In this document: one piece after another, positions 1-11,744 of the stretch
Layout: each line of letters begins with the position of its first letter
Position numbering within the stretch: the first letter of the stretch is position 1
Source of the DNA: Blastocladiella emersonii ATCC 22665
Lineage: Eukaryota > Blastocladiomycota > Blastocladiomycetes > Blastocladiales > Blastocladiaceae
NCBI GenBank assembly: GCA_025594325.1
Contig: JANHCV010000001.1
Location: 1,240,001 to 1,304,000, forward strand
DNA: 64,000 nt
Direction: 5' to 3'
Notes under the pieces: model-generated
What the model saw: only the letters and a program-made list of their open reading frames with translations
Databases searched by the model: none
What the model was told of the DNA's origin: nothing
Made by a program: the position numbers and the translations under genes

Positions 1-122
1 TCCGGGCCCGTGAGAGGCGGGAGGGGCGACGGGTTGAGGGCCGCAGAGACGGACACGAGGGCGAGGAGCAGCGCGAGCAGCGTCGTCAGGCGGTTCAGGG
101 ACCGCTGCGGCGCCGGCGCCAT
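1..122 (-). CDS. 5' end of a signal-peptide-bearing protein (partial)
   Basis: Only the first 40 or so codons lie in the window; the gene continues beyond its left edge. The start codon at 122 is followed by MAPAPQRSLNRLTTLLALL and further hydrophobic residues ending near VSVSAALNPSP. This is a typical secretory signal peptide: a short basic N-region, a Leu/Ala/Val-rich core and a likely cleavage site after an Ala-rich stretch, followed by a proline-rich segment. The product is therefore probably secreted or a type I membrane protein. Nothing else can be said about its function. An intron could also lie in this short stretch. Confidence 0.6.
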   Translation of the reverse strand, partial: MAPAPQRSLNRLTTLLALLLALVSVSAALNPSPLPPLTGP

Positions 123-467
123 GGTGCGAGTAACGTCGGTGATGGTGATGATGGTGTAGGGGCGGTCTATTGCGGCAAGTGCGGGCTCGCTATCTCTAGC
201 GCTCGCCGTGAATCAAGTTGCATCAAGCGTAGCATGCGATACATGGCGGAAGTCGGACTGAAGGGTAGAGCGAATCCGCCAAGGTGGGACGAAGTGGCGT
301 TGCTGTGGCGGAGGAGGCGCCGCTGCGGCTCGCTGCGTCATGAAGTCCGACTGAGGTCGATGACCTGCACGGAGACGTTGCAAACCAGCGAAACTGAGTG
401 ATTAATGGACTAGTTCATATTACGACGGGGGGAGGGTGCAGGGTTCATGAGGTAGACGCGGGATCCG
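123..467. other. Intergenic region between two minus-strand genes
   Basis: It holds the presumed promoter of the partial gene on the left and the 3' flank of the GPN1 gene. I see no further coding sequence and no convincing RNA gene. Confidence 0.5.
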
Positions 468-1460
468 CTACTGCGTCTTGCCCTTGCCCTTGCCCTTACC
501 CTTGGCGGCAGCGGCAGCAGGTACTCCCCGCTCCTCCTCGAGAGCGATATCGCGCATGAGCTGCTCGACCTGCTGCTGCTTGCCGGCGGCGTCGCGCTTC
601 TTGCGCTCCTCCATGAGGCGCTCGAGTTCGGGGCGGTAGTCGTCCTCGTACTGCTTGCGCGCAGTGTCGAAGGCGTCGAGGACGTCGCGAGCGCCGAGCC
701 CGGTCACGGCCGAGAACTTGACGGGGGTGAGGATGCTGTAGAACTCGTCGAGGACGAGCGACATGCTCTGGACGAACGAATGCATGTACGGCGGGTCGGC
801 GCCCTCGGGGGTCGATGCGTGCAGGGCGGCCTGGAACGCCTCGAAATCGCGCATCCACTCCATGGCAAACTCGCACGACGTCACGTCCGACTTGTTGAAC
901 AGCACCACGAACGGCAGCCGCGTGCGGTACAGGATCGAGCATGCGTACAGCATGTTGGACATGAAGGTCGCGGGGTTGGCGGTGCGCGGCGTGTCGACGA
1001 CAAAGGCGACGACCGTCGGGTACGTCGCAGCCAGCGTGTCGGTGATGATGGTGCCCGACGCGGACCACGTGAACACCTCGATCTGGCCGGGGGTGTCGAT
1101 GAGCACGTAGTCGACTGAGTCGGCGCGCTTGTCGAGCAGGCTGAGGACCTGGTCGAACTTGGTGGTGAACAGGTTGAGCGACGTCAGGATGGCGCCGTTC
1201 GGGCCCAGCTTGTACTGCTTCATGACCTCGCTGTACTGGACCGTGTCGCGGATGTCGATGTTGGGCGTGTACGGCAGGTGCGTCACGGCCGGGTCCAGGT
1301 TCACAATGTACGGCTTCTTGCCCTCGGCGTGCAGGTGCGAGTGCATGCGCTGCATCGTGGCCGTCTTGCCCGACCCGGCCATGCCGATGAGCAGCACGCA
1401 CGTCGGCTTCTTGCGCTCGGCACCGGGCGCGGTGGTGGCGGTGGCGGCGGTCTGCTCCAT
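468..1460 (-). CDS. GPN1: GPN-loop GTPase GPN1 (Npa3 family)
   Basis: An uninterrupted frame of 330 codons. GPN-loop GTPases of the GPN1/Npa3 family work in the cytoplasm in the assembly and nuclear import of RNA polymerase II. Visible features: a P-loop GMAGSGKT (about residues 26-33), the conserved NLDPAV segment, the diagnostic GPN insertion in KLGPNGAIL (about residue 86), [12 protein letters not shown] as the switch motif, and FNKSD as the nucleotide-specificity motif. The C-terminus is a low-complexity Lys/Gly tail. The frame stays open upstream to about 1574, but the first in-frame ATG is at 1460, and this gives a length close to that of the yeast protein. Family assignment is firm; the role is from knowledge of the family. 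Confidence 0.93.
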   Translation of the reverse strand: MEQTAATATTAPGAERKKPTCVLLIGMAGSGKTATMQRMHSHLHAEGKKPYIVNLDPAVTHLPYTPNIDIRDTVQYSEVMKQYKLGPNGAILTSLNLFTTKFDQVLSLLDKRADSVDYVLIDTPGQIEVFTWSASGTIITDTLAATYPTVVAFVVDTPRTANPATFMSNMLYACSILYRTRLPFVVLFNKSDVTSCEFAMEWMRDFEAFQAALHASTPEGADPPYMHSFVQSMSLVLDEFYSILTPVKFSAVTGLGARDVLDAFDTARKQYEDDYRPELERLMEERKKRDAAGKQQQVEQLMRDIALEEERGVPAAAAAKGKGKGKGKTQ

Positions 1461-1662
1461 GGTAGTGCGGCAAGTGGTGGGGCGATTCAAGGGTCCCTTG
1501 CTTGGCGAGGAGTGTGTTCGGGGGAGGAAGGACGACGGCTTCGAGGTCGGCCGGTCGTCGGTGGCCGCTGACACAGCTGCTCAGTCTGCCAGCTCGCGGT
1601 CGTGGAGGAAACGTGTCTATCGATTGATGCCAATGGAATAACAACACAAAAATACACTACTA

Positions 1663-3345
1663 TCACTGGTGGTGGACCGGGTGGATCTGGCGCAGCGGGA
1701 TCTCGCCCGAGCTCGCGGCCAAGTTGGCGGACGAGTCGACCATGCGCTGTGCCGGGGTCCGACTGTCGACGTAGAGGACGATGCCGCGGGATCCGGCGCG
1801 CGAGCCGTTGGCGAGATCGCGGTCGGCGCCCGAGTAGTGAGACGGGAGCACCTCGAGGTCGCGCGCGCTGGTGATCCCGGCGACCGAGATGGTCACCCCG
1901 GCGAAGCCCTTGATGTACACTTTTGCGCAGAGGAAGGCGATGTAGGTGCCGAGAAGCATTCCGGCCGTAATGTCGAGGTAGGAGTGCCTGTTATCTAGGA
2001 TGCGGGTGAGGGCGATGGCGGCCGCGCCGCACGTTGGAAGGTGCGCGGCGAACAGGCGCAGTCCCTTGGCCTCGTCGCGGCCGGCGTCAAAGACGTGCAG
2101 GCGCGTGGCAATCCAGAGCGACAGGTACACCATGCCGGCGAAGGAGACTGGAAGAGAGGGGTGGGGCAAAGGTCAGTGGACGATCGAGTACGACGAGAGT
2201 CTCGATGCGCGCGCGTACCAGACGAGTGGCCCGAGGGGAACGAGCGGCGGCCCTCCTTGATATCAGCAATGTTGCCCGTGCACACGGTGATGTTCTTGGG
2301 GTCGGGCTTGCAGCGGTCGAGAAAGTCGGGGCGGAGGGCGCCGACCAGGTTCTTGAGCGCGCCCGTGACGAAGAGCGTCAGGCCCGTGGCGACGAGCAGG
2401 CCGATGACGGGGCGCACGCCGCGCACGCGCTTGAAGGCGAGGATGAAGATGGCGGGGCCGAGGATGGTGATGACCTAGGTGATCCGAGCGACGCAAGGTC
2501 AGCGTCGCCGCAAGGAGCCGTTGAGCAGCAAGACGTACACCGGCGAGCCACTCGGGAATGGTCTGGGCGCGCATGGGCCGCTGGATGGCCACGTCGTTGA
2601 CGTTGAAGGACTGCTCGAGCGGCGGCAGGATGTTGAGGATGCCGCCGGCGACGAACAGGAGGACGATGCTGGCGACCTCGAGGTACAGGTGGCGGCGACG
2701 CGACGCCCCGAGCAGCGACCACGCCACCGAGTCGGTCGCAGACTTGACGGACGCGACGTCGGCGGCGGGGACGTGCTGCGTCGTCGGGGGCAGGGTGCCG
2801 CCGAGCTGCACGTCGGGACCACCAGCGTAGTGGGACTGCGGCAGGGTGCCGCCGCCGAGATGGGCGTCGGAGGCCGCGCGATGTTGCGAAGCGGGCGGCA
2901 TGGCGATGATGGGTGTGCGTGCGGGAGCGGGTGCGGGCGCAGCAGCAGCGGCGATGGGCGCAGGGGCCTTGTAGTCGGCCTCGGTGGTGTAGGCGCTGGC
3001 GGGCGCAACGATGGCGGGAGGAGCGCTCACGGGGAGGTCGCGCGGGCGCACGGCGGGTTTGGACTCGTTGCGCAGCGGGCGGAGGAGCGGGGCAGCGTTG
3101 GGGTCGTAGCGGTCGCGGTCGGCGGCGTCTTCCCAGAGCGTGGCGAGCGAGTCGTTCGGGGACTCGCGCAGGAGAGGGAGCGTCGGGCGCACAGCGGCGT
3201 CCTGCCAGTCGAAGCTGGCGTGGCGCGGCGGGTTCGTGGTCGCCAGGGTGAAGAAACGAGAGGAGAGAGAGCCTCGGACGGGAGGCTCTTGGCACGGTTC
3301 GAGGCGCACGGTGCGGGGCGCAGGGCAGGGCGCAGGGCGCAGTCA
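1663..3345 (-). CDS. PAP2-superfamily lipid phosphate phosphatase (5' end unresolved)
   Basis: Exons read 3345-2539 (5' limit uncertain), 2474-2219 and 2147-1663, joined by introns of 64 and 71 nt. The protein is a multi-spanning phosphatidate / diacylglycerol-pyrophosphate phosphatase of the DPP1/LPP1 type. All three catalytic signatures are present: KNLVGALRP (motif 1), SFPSGHSS (motif 2, broken by the second intron) and TRILDNRHSYLD (motif 3), with hydrophobic segments between them. Unlike the compact yeast enzymes it carries at least 200 extra N-terminal residues that are Ala/Pro-rich and probably disordered. No in-frame ATG exists upstream of 2901, although the frame is open to about 3345 and looks coding. 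A short upstream exon holding the start is therefore likely but was not identified. The gene lies head-to-tail with GPN1. Confidence 0.85.
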
Positions 3346-4103
3346 GGCGTGGCAGCGGAAACAAGCACGAAGGGCGTGAAGCGGAGGGGAAGCGCAACGT
3401 GGGCCCGACCTCCAGATCAAGCTCAGGCGTGGATGCACTCGGTTGCGGTTGGGACAGCTGCCGAGTTGAGCAGCTAGCGGTAATCGCGGTCGGAGAAGCG
3501 TCGTAGAAGCGTCGTAGAAGCGTCGGAGCGGCGGGAGAGAGAGGACCGAGAGCGACGGCGGCAAACTTGAGACAGGGTCCGAGCAGGCGGGCCAGCACCG
3601 CAGAGGCCAAGCCGGGATAGGTGCACGAGCGTCGCGGCGCACGTCTGCCGCGCTGACCTCGCGCGCGCAAGCGGGGCGAGTGGTGCGTGTGGTGCGGCGA
3701 GCTTGTCGAAACGCCAAGAGCCGGCGCTGCGGCGGTCGGGTTGGACCAGGCCGCCGCTGGCCGCTTCACAGTCGCCGCTCAGCTACCTGCTATGACTGCA
3801 GGGAGCGAAGAGGAAGCACGGCCTGCGGGTCGGTCCCGAGGAACCCTGAGGGAGAAGAGGTCAAGCTCACGGCGGCGGCCACGTCAGAGGAAGGCGGAGC
3901 GCCACAGTGACGGGAGTGGCGGGCGGATCAGATGACGGCCGGCGCGCCCTTGGTGGCCGTGGGCGCCGCCCTCACGCCGCCGCCCACCGCCCGCGGCCGC
4001 CGCGCCCGGGGCCCCTCCCCTCTCCTCTTCCTGCCGGCGCCCGATCATCGCTGGAACCGCACGCACCCGCTCTACGCAACGCATCAACCACCTGCACCCC
4101 ACC
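3346..4103. promoter_or_regulatory. Divergent promoter region (PAP2 phosphatase / Sec61 gamma)
   Basis: About 750 bp between two divergently transcribed genes. It probably includes the missing first exon of the phosphatase and the leader of the Sec61 gamma gene, which is rich in C and T before the start codon. No other gene is supported. Confidence 0.4.
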
Positions 4104-4490
4104 ATGTCGTCCGAGAAGACCAACATTGATGCGACGACGGCCGCCGGCTCGTCCGAGCTGCTCGACGCGCCCATGTCGTTTGTCAAGCAGTCGCAGATGC
4201 TCATCAACCGCTGCACCAAGCCCGACCGCAAGGGTACCGCTGCTCCCGTGGTGCCGACCCGTGTTCGGCGCGCTGACCCTCCCTCCCCCCCGGTCCCGCT
4301 CCGCAGAGTTCTGGCGCATCTTCCAGGTCGTCGGCATGGGCTTCGTGATCATGGGCTTCATCGGCTTCGTCGTCAAGCTCATCCACATCCCAATCAACAA
4401 CATCATCGTGTACGTGCTCCCTGAGCGGTTCCCTGTTCGCGGACCTGACTGACGCTCGCCCGCGCGCTCCCTCGTAGTGGTGCCGTCTAA
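4104..4490 (+). CDS. SSS1: Protein translocase Sec61 gamma subunit (SSS1)
   Basis: A small gene of three exons: 4104-4233, 4307-4409 and 4478-4490, giving 81 residues. It encodes the tail-anchored gamma subunit of the Sec61 translocon in the ER membrane. The sequence is highly diagnostic: [13 protein letters not shown], then the membrane segment [12 protein letters not shown], then [13 protein letters not shown]. Both introns (73 and 68 nt) start GTAC and split codons, and the last exon supplies only GAV and the stop. Upstream acidic residues and a Ser-rich stretch precede the conserved core, as in other fungi. Confidence 0.97.
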
Positions 4491-5169
4491 GCACGCCCGC
4501 CTCGGCGTACCATTTTGATTTACTCCTCCAGCATCCCCCTTGTTACATACACGTTCAAACCTTCGCCCTCTGCCCTCCCTGCGATCCGCCCGGCTGTGCC
4601 TCCCCTTTCTCCTGTAAATCCTCCCGTGGCCGTGGCCCGCGGCCGTCTTTTTGGCCGGTCCGGCGTCGCGCGACCCACCTCCTCTACCAACATGATCAGG
4701 ATCAGGGCTGCCAGGAGTGCTTTCACGCGAGCGAGCCGTCCCTGAGCGCAAGGAGCGAGAGCGTTGCCGTAATCGGCTGAGCGAGCAGCGCGCTCGTGTC
4801 TCCTCTCACCTCCACCCACGCTAGTACACCTTCAACCCAACGTAGCTGCGATTTGTATCGACCCCCACTCGGCGCATTGCCCGCGTGCTCCTCGCCACGC
4901 CCTCCTTGTGCCGCCGCCGCCCCGTTCCGAGCGGGCGAGAAAGCGAGGCGCACCACCGACCGCTTCATCCGAAGCCCGCACGGCGTGAACGACGCGTCGA
5001 CCACCGCCGCCGCCGCCACGGCTCGGCTTCCCTGCCCGCGTGGTCGCTGCGCAACGCCACTCCTTCTTCCGGGCCCGTCGTGCCTGCCCTCGACGCCGAC
5101 GACAGTGAGGTGCCCGCCCGGAGAACCGCTTCATCGTTCATCGGCCGGCCGCGGCCCTGAACCGGCACC
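4491..5169. other. Intergenic region between Sec61 gamma and the RhoGAP gene
   Basis: 3' flank of the Sec61 gamma gene followed by a pyrimidine-rich leader of the RhoGAP gene. I see no further gene. Confidence 0.45.
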
Positions 5170-7662
5170 ATGGCGCACTACTCGAACGGCAACATGGCCT
5201 CGCACCAGCACTCGCACCACCCGCTGCCACCACCCACACCGGCCGCGGTACCGGCGTCCGCCGCCTCGTCGTACTGGGTCCAGCTCAAGGACCCCGACAC
5301 GGGCGAGCCGTGGTACGCCAACCCGGACACGGGCGAGTGCGTCTGGCAGCTCACCCCCGACATGCGGCTGTGCGTATCTCTTGGCAATACCCCGCTGCGC
5401 CGCTCGCCGGCACTCACGCTCCATCACGATTGTAGACTCGACGGCGCTGGCGCCGAAGTGTGGTGGCAGCTCTTTGACGAGCGCCAGCAGGTAAATACTC
5501 TTTCTCGAGACCGTCCGCTCACACCGACCCCCTGCTCACACGACCAGCGCGCGTAGACGCCCTACTACTACTCGACCCGCTCGGGCGTCACGCAGTGGCC
5601 GCGCCCCGACTCGGGCCTCGTCATCAACCTCTCCACTATCCAGAAGCACGCCATCGGGAAGCGCGTCTCGCTCGCCTACCAGCCCATCCAGGTCTCCGAC
5701 TACCTCCCACGAGAAGACTCGTCCGGGAGCCAGCGGCACGTCGTACCGCTGCAACAGCCGTCGTCGCACCACCATCACCCGCAGCAGCAGCAGCAGCAGC
5801 AGCCACGACCACAACAGCAGCCGCAGCCGCAGCCGCAGCAGCCGTTCCCGCGTACACTCCCCTCGTCGACCTCGAGCAACGGCGGGAGCAGGTACATGAC
5901 GCCGGGCGCGGGCGCCGCGACGCCGATCGCAATCCCGTCGTCGGGCTCGTCGACGGGGCTCGCCGGCAACAAGCGCCCGTCGAACCTCAACCTCATCGAC
6001 GACCACGCGCTGCTCGACCTGGTCGTCGTCGACACCCCGATCGACGACGACCACATCCACAGCGGCATCGTCGACCCGGCCGCGAGCGTCACCGCCGGCA
6101 TGTCGTCGTCGGCACCCGTCCTGTCGCACCTCCAGGACGTGATGGGCGCGCGCCGCCACCACCCGCAGTACCAGCACCTCACCGACCCGCCCATGTCCGC
6201 CGGCCCGCTCTCGACGCCGCACAGCAACCCGCTCGCCGATCCCGTGGGCGGCGGCGGCAGCGGTGCGCCCGCCACCATGACGGCTGGCCCGTCGGCGCGC
6301 ACCAGCACCTTCCTCATGTCGACGGGTGACCCGGTGCGGCTGCTGCAAAAGTCGGCGAGCACGACCGACCTCGCCAAGTCGTCGGGCATCAGCCAGCCGA
6401 TCCCGAACCCGTCGGCGGCGGCCGCCATGCACCCGCTGGCGCGGCCCGCGACAATGCTGCCGACGGAGCTGCAGCGCGAGCTGTCCCAGTTCCGCATCGA
6501 CGGGTTCGCGAAAAAGTACTTTCGCGAGCAGAAGCGCGGCTTCTTCCGCCGGCGCGTGCCCGTCGAGAAGCTGCTGGTGTGGAGCAAGGAGTCGCTGCGG
6601 CTGCCGCTCATGGTCATCTCCAAGCCGCAGCACAAGGACGCGCTCAAGTGCTTCAAGCTCGTGCAGCGCATCATGGGCGACCGCACCGCGCCGCGCGGGT
6701 ACAAGCCGACCACCGACATCATGTGGATCCTCGACAAGGGCGTGACCAGCGGCGAGATGCGCGACGAGATCTACGTCCAGGTGTGCAAGCAGCTCACGGC
6801 CAACCCGTCTCCCGCGTCCGTGCGCCAGGGGTGGAACCTCATGGCGTGCCTCGTCCCGTGCTTCCCGCCGTCCAAGAACTTTGAGCACTACCTCCAGTCC
6901 TTCATCGCCGGGTACACGACGCACGCCGACTACGCGGTCGTCGCCAGCCACTGCCTGCGCCGGCTCGAGCGCAGCTGCAAGATGGGCCCGCGCGGTAAGG
7001 TGCCGACGGCGCCCGAGATCGAGCGCATGCTCGAGGCGCCCTACGCGCCGTCCGTGTTCGGCGAGACGCTCGAGGACATCATGCGGCTGCAGCGGCAAGA
7101 GTACCCGCACCTCGTGTACCCGCGGCTGCTCGTGTTCCTCGCGCAGAAGGTGCTGGACCTCGGCGGGTGCACGACCGAGGGCATCTTCCGGGTCCCCGGC
7201 GACGCCGACGCCATCACGGACCTGCGGCTGCGCCTCGAGAAGAACCGGTACGACGTGACGGGCATCGCCGACGCCAATGTGCCCGCGGGGCTCCTCAAGT
7301 TCTGGCTGCGCGAGCTCGCCGAGCCCCTCATCCCCGAGAACCTGTACCAGGCGTGCATCGCCAACGCCGACTCGCCCGAACACGCGCTCGCCATCGTCGA
7401 CCAGCTCCCGCCCGACAACTGCCGCGTCGCAAAGTACATGATCGCGTTCCTCCAGATCTTTGCCCAGCCCAAGTTCATGGCCGCCACCAAGATGACGGTC
7501 CAGAACCTCGCCATGGTCTACGCGCCCAACTTTCTCCGCTGCCCGTCCAACGACCCGACTAAGATCTTCGAGAATACCAAGTACGAGCAGCAGTTCCTCC
7601 GCCACCTCATCTCGGACGCGAGGTACGACGACATCGACGTGCGCGCCGTGCCCTGGCAATGA
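5170..7662 (+). CDS. WW-MyTH4-RhoGAP protein (ARHGAP39/Vilse type)
   Basis: Three exons (5170-5369, 5436-5490, 5557-7662) give 786 residues. A WW-like module near the N-terminus (YWVQLKDPDTGEPWY, then CVWQL) is followed by a second (VWWQLFDE, YYYSTRSG, TQWPRP) that spans two introns. A Ser/Pro/Gln-rich linker of some 250 residues follows. Next comes a MyTH4 domain containing KCFKLVQRIMGD, RGYKPTTDIMWILDKG and EIYVQVCKQLT. A C-terminal RhoGAP domain follows, with the catalytic arginine in EGIFRVPGD and the helix AVVYAPN-like NLAMVYAPNFLR. Animal proteins with this order (Vilse/CrossGAP) inactivate Rac/Cdc42 downstream of guidance receptors; here it presumably regulates a Rho-family GTPase at the actin cortex. 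MyTH4 domains are not typical of Dikarya, which is a lineage clue. The first intron is 66 nt with no stop, so retention would keep the frame open. Confidence 0.92.
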
Positions 7663-7701
7663 CCCCCGTGTGTGTGTGTACTTGGAATCGGATACATTTG
7701 C

Positions 7702-9536
7702 TCAATCGTCATCCTCGTCTTCGCTGGGATCAGACGCGAACAGCGGCAGCGCGTGCGTCGTCCACTCGACGTCCCACCGGTGCGTCGCAAAGTAGCTCTG
7801 GATCGTGGTCGACATGAGCTCGCGGCCCGTACGGTCGCTCAGCAGATCCTACGCGACACATCGTGGTCAGTAAGCGCCGACGGACGAAGCTCGCGGGTCG
7901 TGCGCGTACCTCGAGGTGCTTGGCGAGCCCAGCTGCCGTCGTGAAGGCGCGCCCATTCGACGCGTTGACGAGTTCCGAGAGACTGTTGGGACGCGTCAGT
8001 TCTGGTTCGGCTCGGTGCCAGCGCCGCGGAGAGTACCGTACCACGCAAAGTCGAACGCGCAGACCGGCAGCCCGCAGCCGAACATGTCGACGACCTTCAT
8101 GGGCAGATCGAGCCCCGACGAGCTCGTGTGCAGCGAGATCCCGACGTCTGCCGCGCCTAGACAGCCGGTCGAGGTCAGTCGCGTGTGCTGGCCGCACTCG
8201 ATGATGAGTTGGACGTACCGAGTAGCCGCGGGTAATCCTCGACCCGCAACCAGGCCGTGACGACGCGGACGCACTGGAACGCGTGCGCACGCGCCATCTC
8301 CTCGAACTGCGCGCGGTTCGGGCCCTTTCCCGTGATCACGACGTAGAGGCGGCGTGGGAACGTGGCCGGGAGCGTGGGCGACGCGTCGAGCTGGGCAAGC
8401 GCGTCGAGCAGGACGGTGAAGTCCTCGTCGTCGGTCCAGCTCGTTGCGCTCACAGCCACGGCGTCCTTCGCCGGATCGAGGTCGGCGAGCGAGGGAAGGT
8501 CGGTCTCGGCGATCGTGGTGAGGAACTGGAGGGCGTGGTCAGTGGTGAGCGGTGATGGTGTGGGGAGAGAGTATGTGGAGCCTCGTACCTCGCGGCGCTC
8601 GTTTGCGGTGAGCCGGCGAAAGTGCTCTGGCGGGCGGTCGTGAAGCACGACCTTCTCGCCGCTGTGAATGTGATCGATGCCCGTTAGAAGGAGTCGCACC
8701 GTCACTCAGCGGATACTACGAAACGCACATCAGGCCCCACTCGGCTGAAAGGTGGTCGCGCATCGCCTCGGTCACGAACAAGTGGCCCCACGCACTGGCG
8801 CCGTATGTCCGCTCAATCCTACACGCCGGAAGTCGTGAGAAGCATGGAAAGGCGCACTCGAGGGAGCCACTAACCATCGGGCGACGCGAACGAGCCGGCT
8901 GTCGTCGCCCACGCGCAGGGCGAGGATCGAGTAGCCGAGGTTGTGCCAGTCGATGACAAGCTTGGCGCCGCGGATCCACGACGTCCACTGTGCGACAATC
9001 AGCGTCGGTATCGATGGAGGGTTCTAGAACGAGAAAGTCGTTAGCGTAGCTCGGCCCGCGACCGTGCTCGCTGGTGCGTACCTGGACCAGAATGTGCGAC
9101 GGAGCCGGGAGCGACACCATCAGAAGCCAACACAGCATCATGATCTGCATCATGACCTTGATGGGAGCCCACACGAGGAAGAGCCCGCGCGGCGCTGGCG
9201 GCAAGACCGGGATCGCGTGGATCGTCACGTCGTGCTGGAGCAGCCGTTCGGGGATGATCGTCTCTGCGCGCAGTACACCGTTGCCACGTCAGAAACTCGT
9301 ATGGCAGATGCTAGGAGCTCGAGCGGACCAGTGTAGCCGACAAAGTCGACGGCGAAGCCCGCCTTGGCGTGCGACTCGGCGTGGTACTGCATGCGCGGCG
9401 ACCGGCCAATGTCGCCGAGCACGATGACCACGACACGCTTTCGAGGCGGCTCAGATACATGGGGAGCTGATTCATTCATTTCCAAGCGTTCATTGCGGGA
9501 GAGAGGATGCTCGGCGCGGCGAGTCGCGCGCTTCAT
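7702..9536 (-). CDS. ALG1: Chitobiosyldiphosphodolichol beta-mannosyltransferase ALG1
   Basis: Nine exons: 9536-9329, 9263-9082, 9023-8875, 8818-8729, 8661-8589, 8525-8219, 8156-8042, 7982-7910 and 7848-7702, giving 447 residues. ALG1 adds the first mannose, from GDP-mannose, to GlcNAc2-PP-dolichol on the cytosolic face of the ER. Diagnostic stretches are [77 protein letters not shown] and [13 protein letters not shown]. Yeast Alg1 begins with a membrane anchor; this model does not. Another upstream exon may supply it, or membrane contact may rest on the hydrophobic [18 protein letters not shown] stretch. A second in-frame ATG at 9479 is an alternative start. The stop lies 39 bp from the convergent RhoGAP gene. 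Confidence 0.93.
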
Positions 9537-9677
9537 CACCACGAGGTCGCTGCCGGCCGCCGATCCCCTCTAGTCCGGTGAGGAATACCCCGCTCACCAT
9601 GTAAGCTACACAGAATGACTTGATGCAAAGCTCATGAATACGATTGCTGATATGGTTCCTGACGGTTAGACGTCGAG

Positions 9678-11319
9678 ATGGGCTCGCGCATTGATCCGCG
9701 CGCGATGCGCGCCGACATGGACCCCGACACTGCGCTCACCCTGTTTGACCGGGCTGCGAAACTACTCGTCCGCGGTCTGCCCGACCACTCGGACTTTGGC
9801 ATCGACTTTGCCGAGTGGGAAACGGGGCCGCGGTTCCAGGGGCTCAAATTCATCCCGCCGGGCCTTCATCTGGTCCATTACCGGTATGTGCGCCGTCAGT
9901 TTAATGCTGAAGATGAGAAAAGACCCTGAGTTTGGTGATGGTCCTTCATGTAGTCCCGGTAAGCTCTCGGGCGAACATCGTCGTGCCAGCGAGTCGATGC
10001 TGGGCGGTGACCTCGAATTTCGCCTCGGTTTCTTCCACCATTTCCAGGAGGGCGAGGTATGAGTTGACTTATGTGATGTTTTTGGCATCGTTCCGGTTCA
10101 CAAGCTCGGAAACCGTAGACACTCGTGTGCGAATGGGACGCAGCAAACGAGGAGCTGGTCCTCGAGCCCGCGCTCGATCCTGACCAAGTGTCGCGCTACA
10201 AGCTGGGTACAGATGTCGCTATCCGCTTTGTAACGGGACCAAAATTCATCCCGTCGCGTCGATGTAGCGATTCGCGAGTTTGATCCGCACCTCGGAACCT
10301 ACCCCATCAACGAGACTGCGGACAAGTGGCGGCGACTGACGCACCTCATCACCCCGCAGCTGCTTTGTCGTGCGATCCCGCCGCCGCCGCGGTACGCGGG
10401 TAAGGACCTGTACCTGATCTCGGCGACGTGCGAGTCCAATCTCGATGCGATCCCTCAGCGCGGCGGTGCTCGCCAAGCGCCATCGAGCGCCGTTGTCCCC
10501 GCGTCGACAGAAAACGAGCCGCGGCTGTTCTTTGCCGACTTTGACCTCAAGCGCAGCTGGGACACGACTGCTGCGTCCGCTGGCAAGCTTACGCCCGCGC
10601 AGATCACCCAGCACAGCCTCGACAAGTCGTGGCTCCTCGGTCATGTCTTGGGAAACCGTCCAGGTACGCGAATCCGCTCGGAACGCTGCCGGTTCCCGCT
10701 CACATCTCGTCATCGTACGTCGTGTATAGGGGATCTACTCGCCGAGGTCCAGCTCGCGTTTGTCTGCTTGCTTGTGGCTCACAACTTTGCAGGTTTCGAA
10801 CAGTGGAAGCGCATCATGCACCTCGTCTGCCAGTCTCACGACGCGGTCGAGGAACGGCCCGACTTTTTCGTCGACTTCCTCAGTACGTCTCTCCTCAAGA
10901 TCCGTGTGCTTTGCGTCAGAGCTAATCATTTGGTCTCGTGTTGTTAGGCGTGCTCAAGATCCAGCTCGAGGAATGTCCCGCCGACTTTTTCGTGGACGCG
11001 CTCGCCAGCGGCAACTTCATCCATCATCTTCTAGTGGTACGGCCACTACTCTCCCACGTAAGCTTTGAAGCAACACTGACTCGCGATTCCACTCCTGTAG
11101 GAACTCATGGAAAGCATTCACGAGGCCGAGGACCGTGTATCGCCGCGACTCGAAACCGCCATGGACACGCTCACCGAGTTTGTCCATCAGCGGTTCGGCA
11201 TGGATCTTCGCGCTTCGCTCAACCATCGACTTGCCGGCGGCCGTGGTCTCGGCACGCTTGGCTATTCAGGCGCTGACAGCGAGGACGACGACGATCTTCC
11301 TGTGCTCGTTGAGCTTTAA
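9678..11319 (+). CDS. AAR2: U5 snRNP assembly factor AAR2
   Basis: Seven exons: 9678-9883, 9954-10056, 10119-10206, 10268-10663, 10730-10882, 10948-11036 and 11101-11319, giving 417 residues. AAR2 binds Prp8 in a cytoplasmic U5 snRNP precursor and is replaced by Brr2 in the nucleus. The N-terminal signature FGIDFAEWETGPRFQGLKFI followed by PPGLHLVHY is characteristic. Other family features are LGFFHHFQEGE, the LTPAQITQHSLDKSW segment and a helical C-terminal part (GDLLAEVQLAFVCLLV, FEQWKRIMHLVCQ). The C-terminus is acidic (SEDDDDLP). Transcription diverges from ALG1 across only about 140 bp, so the two probably share a promoter region. Confidence 0.88.
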
Positions 11320-11393
11320 TGAATTGAACCTGTTGCTCTAAAGACTATTGATACCAACCAGTTCAACTGGTTTCCTCGCCATCCGAGCTATAC

Positions 11394-11744
11394 ACACCAT
11401 CGACCAATTGATCCTGTGGTCGCGTCCAACCTCTCCTCCGTTTTTTGCCCATCTCCACCCGGCGTGGTCGGTCCTAGCAGTACAAATTGTGTTCTTTACC
11501 ATCGCTCGCTCGTCGAATTGAGTGAGGCTCCGGGTCACGGTTGAGCCCTCATCACCTTCGCCATCACTGGCGTGTGCGTGATCCATGGGATGAAACTCAA
11601 GCGTCAATGGCTCTTGCTTGGATGTGCTCGAAAGCGTGATGGACGTGGTGAAATGTGTGATGTTATTCTTGCTGAAAGTCAAGGTAGTGGCGCAACGCGC
11701 CGTCGTCGCGCCGTCGTCGCGGCGTCGCGTACCTCAATCTCGAT
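11394..11744 (+). repeat. Left arm of a large inverted repeat
   Basis: About 350 bp that recurs as its reverse complement at 11901-12252. The match starts at ACACCATCGACCA and ends at CCTCAATCTCGAT. Arms differ only by scattered substitutions and small indels, so the structure is recent or maintained. Reading frames inside it occur in mirror copies and are not treated as genes. Confidence 0.9.

Noticed and set aside
5536-7659. 707-residue open frame antisense to the RhoGAP gene
   Set aside because: Exact shadow of a well-supported coding exon; long antisense frames are common at this GC content.
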